Assembly (NCBI GenBank): GCA_038328575.1
Contig: JBBQMD010000048.1
Coordinates: 1 to 22,530 of the forward strand
Reading direction: 5' to 3'
From: JACVCS01 sp038328575
GTDB taxonomy: Bacteria > Planctomycetota > Phycisphaerae > Phycisphaerales > UBA1924
Length of the DNA stretch: 22,530 nucleotides
Shown here: in pieces, positions 8,243-14,951 of the stretch
Position numbering within the stretch: position 1 is the first letter of the stretch
Layout of the letters: the number at the start of each line of letters is the position of its first letter
The notes under the pieces: generated by a model
The model's database searches: none
Told to the model about the DNA's origin: nothing
What the model saw: the letters and a program-made list of their open reading frames with translations, nothing else
Program-made: the position numbers and the translations under genes

Positions 8243-9077
8243 CAACATCGTCCTCGTCAGACACTGGCCCACGCCTGAGCGTCCTCCCGCTGCCGCCTCT
8301 ACCAGCTCGCCCCGCTCCCCCCCGCCCCCCACCGCTCGCGCCGTCATCTTCCACATCCGCATCCGCGTCGGTGGTCGCGTCGATCATCTCGCTCCGGGCC
8401 TGGCGATCGTTGACGATGACATTGTCGCGCCCCAGCACCAGCAAGTCCGCAACCTCGCACGCCTCGCCAAAGCTCGCGCGAGCCGCCGTGACGTCGGCGC
8501 AGGTGCTGGCGACCATGCCGCGCCGATAGTGCTCGATGGTGGGGATCCCATCGCCGCAGATGACGGTGGTCAGGTCGTCGTTGCCGATGATGAGGCCGGT
8601 GCAGCCGGGCGTGACGCCGCGCATCGGAAACAGGTCAACGCCCTTGAGCAATCGCTGCGGCGCTTCCTGGAATCGCTGCAACACGTCCACCTCGCGCCGC
8701 AGCTGCGCCACCATCTGCAAGTCCGGATCCGAGCTCTCCTGCGCCCGCTTCAAAATCGAGATCAGCGGCACGCCCGCCCCCTCCCGCTCCTCACGCGCGA
8801 TCCACCACGTCGCCTCCTCAAACAACCCGATCCCCCGATGCGTCTCAGGGTGATAGCTCGTCAGAAAAACGTGCGTCACGTCCTCCGGATCGATCCCCGA
8901 TCGCTCCTTCAGCCGCGGCCCAAGCAGCGGCCCCGGCAGCCCCGGATCAACCAGCACCGTCATCCCCTCGCCCCGAATCAACGTCGTCGTCGCATGCCCG
9001 CTGCGCATCGGCGACCGCTCTCCCCACAACGGATGAGCCGCCATCGCCCCAATCGAAATTACACGAACGTCAAGCAT
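8232..9077 (-). CDS. MBL-fold (metallo-beta-lactamase-like) protein with altered metal site
   Basis: A 281-aa protein with metallo-beta-lactamase-fold landmarks: TTTLIRGEGMTVLVDPGLPG (strand pair ending in DPG), VTHVFLTSYHPETH (67-80) in the position of the HxHxDH motif, VTPGCTGLIIG where members have TPGHT, and VICGDGIPTIEHY (173-184) with the bridging Asp D176. Of the usual ligands H76, D176 and H183 remain. The first His of HxHxDH is Ser74, the Asp is Glu78, and the His of TPGHT is Cys159. It may bind metal differently or be non-catalytic. Residues 235-281 form a low-complexity tail, first acidic, then Gly/Arg-rich, then acidic. The start ATG at 9077 is the first in frame. Its stop overlaps the methyltransferase start by 11 bases. 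Confidence 0.78.
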   Translation of the reverse strand: MLDVRVISIGAMAAHPLWGERSPMRSGHATTTLIRGEGMTVLVDPGLPGPLLGPRLKERSGIDPEDVTHVFLTSYHPETHRGIGLFEEATWWIAREEREGAGVPLISILKRAQESSDPDLQMVAQLRREVDVLQRFQEAPQRLLKGVDLFPMRGVTPGCTGLIIGNDDLTTVICGDGIPTIEHYRRGMVASTCADVTAARASFGEACEVADLLVLGRDNVIVNDRQARSEMIDATTDADADVEDDGASGGGRGGAGRAGRGGSGRTLRRGPVSDEDDVDGE

Positions 9078-9395
9078 GCGAGAGCAACCCCGTTTTCAAT
9101 GGTGCGTTGGCAGTTGTCAATGGTTCGTCGTCAGTCGCCAGTAGTCAGCATCAGGAGTCAGCGATGCGCAGACAGAATGCAACGGAGGATAGCGTGCGAT
9201 GCCTTCCCCCTCAGGCCGAAGGCCTGACCACCAATAGCCGGGGGGCGACGCACCCTCGGTCGCAAACGCGCTCCAAATTCTGAACCCCAAGGTCCCTACC
9301 TCGCCTCAACTCCCGCACCCTGAAGGGGTGCTCCCCGCGCCCTGCATATATCTTCCCCCGAAACGCATCACCACGCCGCGCCCCTTCACCGCACA
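9078..9395. other. Intergenic region with degenerate repeats and REP-like palindromes
   Basis: No gene is supported here. Bases 9100-9180 consist of variations on CAATGGT and AGTCAG/AGTCGCCAG words. Bases 9205-9331 hold two hairpins described separately. The upstream part must include the promoter of the MBL-fold gene, but I cannot point to convincing hexamers. Confidence 0.6.
9205..9331 (-). repeat. REP-like palindromic element, possibly a degraded mobile repeat
   Basis: Two small hairpins are seen: TCAGGCC-GAA-GGCCTGA (9211-9227) and GCACCC-TGAAG-GGGTGC (9315-9331). Between them on the minus strand is GCGACCGAGGGTGCGTCGCC followed by a CCCCCCGGCTATTGG segment. This order of a CCCTTCAGGGTGC hairpin, a CCCCCGGCTATTG box and a CAGGCCTTCGGCCTG hairpin resembles dispersed non-coding repeats I recall from planctomycetes and related bacteria. 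Only the hairpins are seen directly; membership in a repeat family is inferred from memory. Confidence 0.45.
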
Positions 9396-10028
9396 CTACT
9401 CCACCGCCTCCTTCTTCGCAATCAACCGCGCCAGCGCCGGATGGCGCGACGCCTTCTTCTGGCGCAACATCTCAAGCACCACCGGCGGCACCATGTTCGC
9501 CAGCGGGCGTAAATCCTTGCCCATCGCCGCGAGCTGCCGTATCAGGCTGCTGCTGGTGTACGCGAAGCTCTGGCCCGCGACGACGAACGCGGTTTCGAGC
9601 CCGGCGATCTCGCGATTGGTCACCGCCTGCTGCACCTCGTTCTGCAGGTCTGAGAGGTTGCGGATGCCGCGCAGCAACACCGTCGCGCCGCTGCGCTTGG
9701 CAAAGTCCACCGTCAATCCCGCAAAGCTCTCGACGCGCACCGGCGCCGCGTCCGGCTCCTCGCGCACGATCTCATCGCACAGCGCCTTGACCATCTTGAC
9801 GCGCTCGCTGGTCGTGAACAGCGGGTCCTTGCCCGGGTTCCGCCCGACCGCGACGATCACAACATCAAACAGCCGCCGCCCGCGTCGGATCACATCAAGG
9901 TGCCCATACGTCAGCGGGTCAAACGAACCTGGAAAAATCGCGACGTGCTCCGCACGCTCACGCGCCCGGTCGCCCGGCGCGAGACCTCGTTTGCCGCGTT
10001 GCTTTCCGCCTTTCGGGGCCGTGCTCAT
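9396..10028 (-). CDS. coaD: Phosphopantetheine adenylyltransferase
   Basis: Cytosolic nucleotidyltransferase that makes dephospho-CoA from 4'-phosphopantetheine and ATP, the penultimate step of CoA synthesis. The 210-aa product shows the class signature IFPGSFDPLTYGH (31-43) with the catalytic His43, LLRGIRNLSDLQNE as the pantetheine-binding helix region, and YTSSSLIRQL in place of the usual ISSTxVR nucleotide-binding motif. The start ATG at 10028 yields a basic extension of about 27 residues before the first strand, longer than the roughly 160-aa norm; the next candidate starts lie within the catalytic region, so the extension seems real. An open frame continues upstream to 10136 without a good start. 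It is divergent from pdxJ across 126 bases. Confidence 0.95.
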   Translation of the reverse strand: MSTAPKGGKQRGKRGLAPGDRARERAEHVAIFPGSFDPLTYGHLDVIRRGRRLFDVVIVAVGRNPGKDPLFTTSERVKMVKALCDEIVREEPDAAPVRVESFAGLTVDFAKRSGATVLLRGIRNLSDLQNEVQQAVTNREIAGLETAFVVAGQSFAYTSSSLIRQLAAMGKDLRPLANMVPPVVLEMLRQKKASRHPALARLIAKKEAVE

Positions 10029-10154
10029 GGCCTCAAGTCTAACCCCGGGCCTGAAATCCTGCCCGCGCGCCGCCCACAAACGCCCGGCACCGGCCAGTTC
10101 TCGGACCTCACCCCTCACCCGCCTCACCGCCCCCACCCCGATCTACCCTTCCGC

Positions 10155-10931
10155 ATGCCCCAACTCGGCGTCAACATCGACCACGTCGCCTCTCTCCGCC
10201 AGGCCCGCTACCGCAACCAGGATCTCGCCTCCATCCGCGCCTACGCCGAGCCCGATCCGCTCCGCGCCGCCCACGAAGCCGAACTTGGCGGCGCCGACAT
10301 CATCACCATCCACCTCCGCGAAGACCGCCGTCATATCTGCGACTTGGACCTCCAACGCCTCAGCCCATTTCTCCACGCCAAGGGCAACCTCGAAATGGGT
10401 GCCACCGACGAGATGATCAATCTCGCCCGCGCCCACGCCTTCGAAATGGTCACCCTCGTCCCCGAAGGCCGCATGGAAGTCACCACCGAGGGCGGCCTCG
10501 ATGTCGCCAGCAGCGTCGATCGCATGCGCGACGTCGTCCGTCGCCTCAAGGCCGATCGCCCCGCGCCGGGCATCGTCGTCAGCGCGTTCATCGACGCCGA
10601 CCCGCACCAGGTCGAAGCCGCCAAAGCCGCGGGCTTCGACGCCTGCGAGATCCACACCGGCCCCTTCGCCCACGCCTTCGCCAACGTCGGCGGCGACCTG
10701 CTCTCACCCGAACTGGTCAGCGAACTCCAGCGCGTCCGCGACGCCGGCCACCGCACCCGCGCGCTGGGCATGCGCTTCAACGCCGGGCACGCCCTGAACT
10801 ACCTCAACGTCGGCCTCATCGCGACCCTCCCGGGCATCAGCGAGCTGCACATCGGCCACTCGATCATCAGCCGCGCCGTCTACATCGGCCTGCGCGAAGC
10901 CGTGCGCGAGATGAAGCGGGCGATCGGCTGA
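10155..10931 (+). CDS. pdxJ: Pyridoxine 5'-phosphate synthase
   Basis: TIM-barrel enzyme that condenses 1-deoxyxylulose 5-phosphate with 3-amino-2-oxopropyl phosphate to pyridoxine 5'-phosphate, the last ring-forming step of the DXP-dependent vitamin B6 pathway. The 258-aa protein begins MPQLGVNIDHVASLRQAR, the canonical PdxJ start. TIHLREDRRHI (51-61) includes the catalytic His53, NLEMG (78-82) the catalytic Glu80, LVPEGRMEVTTEGGLDV the phosphate/substrate loop, and RFNAGHALNYLNV (207-219) the proton-transfer His212. IGHSIISRAV near the C-terminus is the phosphate site. The ATG at 10155 aligns with family starts; an open frame further upstream overlaps coaD on the other strand and is not used. 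There is no pdxA nearby in the window. Confidence 0.97.
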   Translation: MPQLGVNIDHVASLRQARYRNQDLASIRAYAEPDPLRAAHEAELGGADIITIHLREDRRHICDLDLQRLSPFLHAKGNLEMGATDEMINLARAHAFEMVTLVPEGRMEVTTEGGLDVASSVDRMRDVVRRLKADRPAPGIVVSAFIDADPHQVEAAKAAGFDACEIHTGPFAHAFANVGGDLLSPELVSELQRVRDAGHRTRALGMRFNAGHALNYLNVGLIATLPGISELHIGHSIISRAVYIGLREAVREMKRAIG

Positions 10932-10967
10932 GCGCGTGATTGACCGTTCACCTTCGCGCTCCTTCCA

Positions 10968-12329
10968 TCACCCCTTGGCCAGCTTGCTCGCCAGCTTCTG
11001 GGCAAACCCGGGCGCCAGCATGTACAGCACCTCCTTGCCGCGCTTGGAGGTGACCATAAACTTCCGTCGCACCAGATCATCAAGGTCCGCCCGCGCCGTG
11101 ACGGGTGTGATCCCATTGGAGTTCATGTGACTCTTGACGGTGTAGACCGTCAGCGGCTTCCGCAGCGCATGCTCCAGCAACAGCCGCTGACGAAGGTTGA
11201 GGTCTCTGGCAAACTTCAACAGCCTCTCACTGTCTTGGATCTTCTTCTCTTGCTCCGCGATGTGCTCGGCCAGCCGCGCCAACGCTTGGATGATCACGTT
11301 CAGCTTGTAGAGGACGAAGTACGTCAGGTCATTGTCGTCGGATTCTGAGTCCAGATATGCCTGCGGGTAGCCCGCGTAGGACTTTCTGATCAACTCGGAA
11401 ATCGCGGTGTACTCAAAGATCGTGTAGCCGCTCTTGATCGCGAACCAGTAGAACACCGCCCGCGCTGTCCGCCCGTTTCCGTCGCAGAACGGGTGCTCGT
11501 ATCCGATCATGAAGTGCAAGATGCACGCCTTCACGATGGGGTGCAGGAAGTCATCTCCATCTTCATGCTCCGCGTTTGCGAAATCGCAAAGCCGAGCGAG
11601 ACGCTCGGGCAAGTCCGCCGCGGGCGGCGGCGTAAAAATGGCCTCGCCCGTTCGTTCGTCAACCACGCGCACGGCCTCACTCGCCGCACGCAGTCTTCCG
11701 ATCTCGTCAGGTTCAGCGAGCGTGTCCTTCGTCAGGATTGTTTGCAACCCTAACAGCATCTTGACCGAGAGCGGGCGATCAACAACGCGCTTGATCGTTT
11801 GCATCGCGACATAGTTGTTCACGACCATCTTCTCGCCGATCGACGTCGGCTCACGCCCGGACCTCAGCAACTCCACCGCGTCCTTGCGCGTGGTCGCTGC
11901 GCCCTCAATCAGCGAAGACTCCGCCGCCTCATCCATCAGCGTCTTGATCCGCAGCCTGTCACGGCTGCCCGGGTCACTGAACGCGCCCCGCTCTGACCCG
12001 AGCGCGAACGCGCCGCCCCCGCCGGTCGCCCGATCAATGCGATGGAGCTGTCGCGAGATGTGCGGGCCGACGCATAAGCCGAATGGGGAGTCGGCACCAC
12101 TCGGCACAAGGCTAAGTGCCCGCCACCCATACGAACGCGCCATCTTGACCGAAGCCCACGCGTCCTCAGCCGGAATGCCCAGATCGTGCGCAATCGCCCG
12201 CACCTTGCGCCACGGCCGGTACTCACCCAGCAGCAGCTTGTGCTCAGTCGTCCCGGGGAACAAAAGTTGGCTCGCCGAGCTTCGTTTGGCAAGGTCCGCG
12301 AACTGAACGGGTGGGCGCTCAGCCTTCAT
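10968..12329 (-). CDS. Fic-domain protein (predicted AMPylator) with C-terminal winged helix
   Basis: A 453-aa Fic/DOC enzyme, expected to transfer AMP (or a related group) from a nucleotide to a hydroxyl on a target protein. The catalytic motif HPFCDGNGRTAR (279-290) is the full HPFx(D/E)GNGRxxR, so the enzyme should be active. An upstream S138-SLI-E142-G143 matches the inhibitory (S/T)xxxE(G/N) helix, placing it in the class whose inhibitory helix precedes the Fic core. Residues about 380-445 (VYTVKSHMNSNGITPVTARADLDDLVRRKFM) form a winged helix-turn-helix, which could bind the operator-like repeat upstream. The ATG at 12329 has AGGAG 7 bases before it. No antitoxin-like partner is adjacent. 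By eye the gene and its upstream region are less GC-rich than neighbours, so lateral acquisition is possible. The target is unknown. Confidence 0.93.
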   Translation of the reverse strand: MKAERPPVQFADLAKRSSASQLLFPGTTEHKLLLGEYRPWRKVRAIAHDLGIPAEDAWASVKMARSYGWRALSLVPSGADSPFGLCVGPHISRQLHRIDRATGGGGAFALGSERGAFSDPGSRDRLRIKTLMDEAAESSLIEGAATTRKDAVELLRSGREPTSIGEKMVVNNYVAMQTIKRVVDRPLSVKMLLGLQTILTKDTLAEPDEIGRLRAASEAVRVVDERTGEAIFTPPPAADLPERLARLCDFANAEHEDGDDFLHPIVKACILHFMIGYEHPFCDGNGRTARAVFYWFAIKSGYTIFEYTAISELIRKSYAGYPQAYLDSESDDNDLTYFVLYKLNVIIQALARLAEHIAEQEKKIQDSERLLKFARDLNLRQRLLLEHALRKPLTVYTVKSHMNSNGITPVTARADLDDLVRRKFMVTSKRGKEVLYMLAPGFAQKLASKLAKG

Positions 12330-12340
12330 CTGTCAGCTCC

Positions 12341-12389
12341 TGTCATTATTGAGACAATGACAATAAGCGGAACTGGTATCGAAAGTCAA
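12341..12389 (-). promoter_or_regulatory. Promoter and palindromic operator candidate of the Fic gene
   Basis: On the minus strand a -35-like TTGACT (12384-12389) is followed after 18 bases by a -10-like TATTGT (12360-12365). An inverted repeat with perfect 7-bp arms, TGTCATT and AATGACA separated by 8 bases, spans 12341-12362. It overlaps the -10 region and abuts the AGGAG ribosome binding site (12337-12341). This position suits repression, perhaps by the Fic protein's own winged helix (inference). Confidence 0.5.
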
Positions 12390-12419
12390 TACTCAAAAAC
12401 TATTCTTCGTGAAACGCGT

Positions 12420-13613
12420 TCACCCCCCCACATCAATCACCACCTTGATCCCCTCCCCGCTCTGCATCAGCCTGAACCCCTCCGCAAACTTCTCCAGAGC
12501 CACCTCGTGCGTGATGATCTCGTCCAGCTCCAGCCGCCCGCCCAGCAGCAGTTCCTCCATCTGGTACCACGTCTCGAACATCTTCCGCCCGTTGATCCCC
12601 AGCACCGTCGCCGCTTTGAACACAACGTGATTCGTCAGGTCAAAAGTGAACGGCATGCTCGGGATGCCCAGCAGCGCCGCCGTCCCGCCCATCCGCAGCG
12701 CGCTGAACCCGTCGTTGATCGCGGTCGGGTGCCCCGACATCTCCAGCAACACATCCGGCCCCTCCCCACGCGTCTGCTTGCGGATCTCCTTGATCCACTC
12801 CGGTGTCGATCCACCCTGGCTCGCGGCGCGACCCGTCGGCTCGCGTGGCGGCGGCGGCACATACACGTTGAACGCCTCCGTCGCCCCCAGCCGCTTGGCC
12901 AACGCCAACCGCTTCTGGTCCACATCAGTCACAAAGATCCGGCTCGCGCCCGCCGCCTTCGCCACCGTCACCGCCATCAGCCCGATGATCCCCACCCCCG
13001 TGATCAACACCGTCTTGGCGCTCACGTTCGCCGCCATCACCGTGTGTACCGCGTTGCCAAGCGGGTCCAGCACCGCCGCGACCTTGTCCGGGATGCTCGG
13101 ATGCACCGGCCACACGTTCTCCTCCGGGATGCACACATACTCCGCAAAGCATCCGTCGCGATCCACCCCCAGGATCACCATGTTCTCCGCGATGTGCCCG
13201 TTGCCCGTGCGCGCGTTATAGCCCACGCCCGGCGAGATGTGCCCCTCAGCGCTCACGCGCAGCCCCGGCTGGTATCTCGTCACCGCGCTGCCCACGCGCA
13301 CAATCTCACCCACAAACTCGTGCCCCGTCGTGATCCCCACCGGGATCCGGCTCGCCGCCCACGCGTCCCACTCCCAGATGTGCCGGTCCGTCCCGCAGAT
13401 CCCCGCCTTCTTCACCTTGATCAACACGTCTCGCGGCCCAACCACCGGCACCGCCCGCGCCACATCCAACTTCAACTCCGTCCCGGCATGATGCTTGTAC
13501 AACGCCCGCATCGTCGCCGGCACCGCCGTGCCACCCAGACCACCCGACCCGCCGCCTCCCGCCGAAGTTAACGCCTTGCTCAAGCCCGTGCTTCCACTTG
13601 CTGATGTGCTCAT
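12420..13613 (-). CDS. L-threonine 3-dehydrogenase-like zinc alcohol dehydrogenase, structural zinc site lost
   Basis: Medium-chain dehydrogenase whose closest recognisable pattern is threonine 3-dehydrogenase (Tdh): GICGTDRHIWEWDAWA, GHEFVGEIV, LDPLGNAVHT, the NAD motif GVGIIGLMA and the Tdh hallmark NGRKMFETWYQMEELL. The catalytic zinc ligands C73 and H98/E99 are present. The structural zinc lobe (124-144, GHISPGVGYNARTGNGHIAEN) aligns without gaps to the E. coli Tdh lobe, yet all four Cys are replaced (P128, G131, A134, A142). A Pro-rich insert (252-271) follows the cofactor domain. The start is uncertain: ATG 13613 gives 397 aa with a low-complexity Ser/Gly leader, whereas ATG 13511 begins directly at MRALYKHHAG; neither has a clear ribosome binding site. 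The frame extends to 13682 but would then reach into the terminator of the preceding gene. The expected product is 2-amino-3-ketobutyrate, though another polyol or amino-alcohol substrate is possible. Confidence 0.85.
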   Translation of the reverse strand: MSTSASGSTGLSKALTSAGGGGSGGLGGTAVPATMRALYKHHAGTELKLDVARAVPVVGPRDVLIKVKKAGICGTDRHIWEWDAWAASRIPVGITTGHEFVGEIVRVGSAVTRYQPGLRVSAEGHISPGVGYNARTGNGHIAENMVILGVDRDGCFAEYVCIPEENVWPVHPSIPDKVAAVLDPLGNAVHTVMAANVSAKTVLITGVGIIGLMAVTVAKAAGASRIFVTDVDQKRLALAKRLGATEAFNVYVPPPPREPTGRAASQGGSTPEWIKEIRKQTRGEGPDVLLEMSGHPTAINDGFSALRMGGTAALLGIPSMPFTFDLTNHVVFKAATVLGINGRKMFETWYQMEELLLGGRLELDEIITHEVALEKFAEGFRLMQSGEGIKVVIDVGG

Positions 13614-13684
13614 ACCCATGCTATCGCGACCATGCCACCCGGTGGCCCAGTTGCCGCCGCCGCGCCACGCCGTCAAAAACACAA

Positions 13685-13706
13685 CCGGGTTGCCTTCGCA
13701 ACCCGG
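13685..13706 (-). terminator. Rho-independent terminator of the PEP-CTERM gene
   Basis: A perfect 9-bp stem CCGGGTTGC/GCAACCCGG with a 4-nt loop, followed on the minus strand by TTGTGTTTTTG. It lies 34 bases after the stop of the PEP-CTERM gene and separates it from the dehydrogenase gene. Confidence 0.85.
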
Positions 13707-13739
13707 CTGAGAAACACATACTCGACTTCAAACCGACAC

Positions 13740-14396
13740 TTAAGCCCGGCGTCGACGCCCAGCCAACAGCAGGCCCAAGCCCACAAGCGACGCCGCGCCG
13801 GGGCTCGGCACGACATACGTCACGCTGACGGACTGACCCGCCTCAAGCGACTGCACGTGGCTGGCAAGCCGCATGCGGCCCGTCGAACCCACGAGGTTCT
13901 GCTCCACCTGCGCTAGCGTCGCGCCGTTCAGCAAGTTGAAACGAATCATGATCTGCTCGCCCGTATTCAGCCCGCGCGACACGCCGCCCGAGCCATTGGT
14001 CCGCTCGGCGAAGAAGAAGTTGCCCATCCAGTTGATGTTGTTCCCGCCAGGCAGATTGCTGCCCAGCGAGCCGCTGCCAAAGTTGACCAGAGGCGAGCTG
14101 CTGTTGCCGACAATGCTGTTGAAGCTCAGGTTTGCCGCGAACGGCACGTTCTCAAAGTGCAGCGACGTTACGACCGCGCCGGCGTTGATCCCCGTCGAGT
14201 CGTTGCGGAACCGGAACTCAATCTGGCCGCTGACCGGGCTGCTCACAAACACGCTCAATGCCAGACCAGACTGGTTCACCGGCGGCGGCGAATCCTCAAA
14301 GATGTTGTACGTCAGCGACAGGTCAGCCATCACCGACGTCGTCAAGCCAAGGCTCATCGCCAAGGCACCAACAATCACAACGCTCTTAAAGCTCAT
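13740..14396 (-). CDS. PEP-CTERM-type exported protein
   Basis: A 218-aa secreted protein. The N-terminal signal peptide (MSFKSVVIVGALAMSLGLTTSVMA) is followed by a mature part rich in Ser, Asn and Gly with beta-strand-like spacing and no cysteine. The C-terminus VPSPGAASLVGLGLLLAGRRRRA has the PEP-CTERM layout: a Pro motif (here PSPG instead of PEP), a hydrophobic helix and a basic cluster. Such tails are processed by an exosortase, which is not in this window. The variant Pro motif is typical of planctomycetes. The start at 14396 has an AGGAGAGAGAG ribosome binding site directly upstream. The reading frame is open far beyond it, up to 15779, but that extension is antisense to gspF and intergenic sequence, so is not coding. 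A terminator follows at 13685-13706. Function beyond surface localisation is unknown. Confidence 0.88.
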   Translation of the reverse strand: MSFKSVVIVGALAMSLGLTTSVMADLSLTYNIFEDSPPPVNQSGLALSVFVSSPVSGQIEFRFRNDSTGINAGAVVTSLHFENVPFAANLSFNSIVGNSSSPLVNFGSGSLGSNLPGGNNINWMGNFFFAERTNGSGGVSRGLNTGEQIMIRFNLLNGATLAQVEQNLVGSTGRMRLASHVQSLEAGQSVSVTYVVPSPGAASLVGLGLLLAGRRRRA

Positions 14397-14951
14397 CTCT
14401 CTCTCCTCTTTCAAAGTGAACGCAGGCACGTGGTGCGCGATTATGGGTCGCTGACACTCACCACGATAACGCCCACAGCATTGCGCGTGAGAGATGAAAA
14501 GCAAGCCTTCGTGCGTATAAATCTTGCGGCAACACCTACACAAACATCGGTACAAATACTCATGATTTCGTCGCAACGTCCGATCACCATATTGCACACA
14601 ACTGCTCGCAACTCGCGCCGCGGCAAGACCCACCCCTCGCCCCCAATGTTCGCCCGCGCCATGCCCGCGGTCACGCCCGATAATAGTGCGCTTGTCATGC
14701 CCGATGCGATCGCGCCCCCGGGGCCGAGTGACGCGCTCCATCACCCCACCCGAAGTTGAACTACGCATCGTCGCAATGCCGAGTCGCATTGGAGCTCGTC
14801 GCTCCGCGCTTCGCTCCACTGAACGGAGCACCCACCCGACATCCGCATCACAGCCCCACCCACAAAGAGATCCGTACGGACGCTTCCCGCCATCCATCTC
14901 ACACCGGCACCCGTGCATGCCCTGGGCGTGCATCATCGATCGACATACCGA
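14397..14951. other. Divergent intergenic region, 555 bases
   Basis: This region lies between the divergent PEP-CTERM and GspF genes and should contain both promoters. A weak candidate for the PEP-CTERM gene reads on the minus strand as TTGTGT, 17 bases, TTATAC (around 14510-14540). The part near 14700-14900 is lower in complexity but shows no clear repeat. No small gene or RNA is supported. Confidence 0.4.

Noticed and set aside
10968..12329. Fic/antitoxin toxin-antitoxin module
   Set aside because: No small antitoxin-like gene flanks it; the inhibitory helix is inside the same protein.
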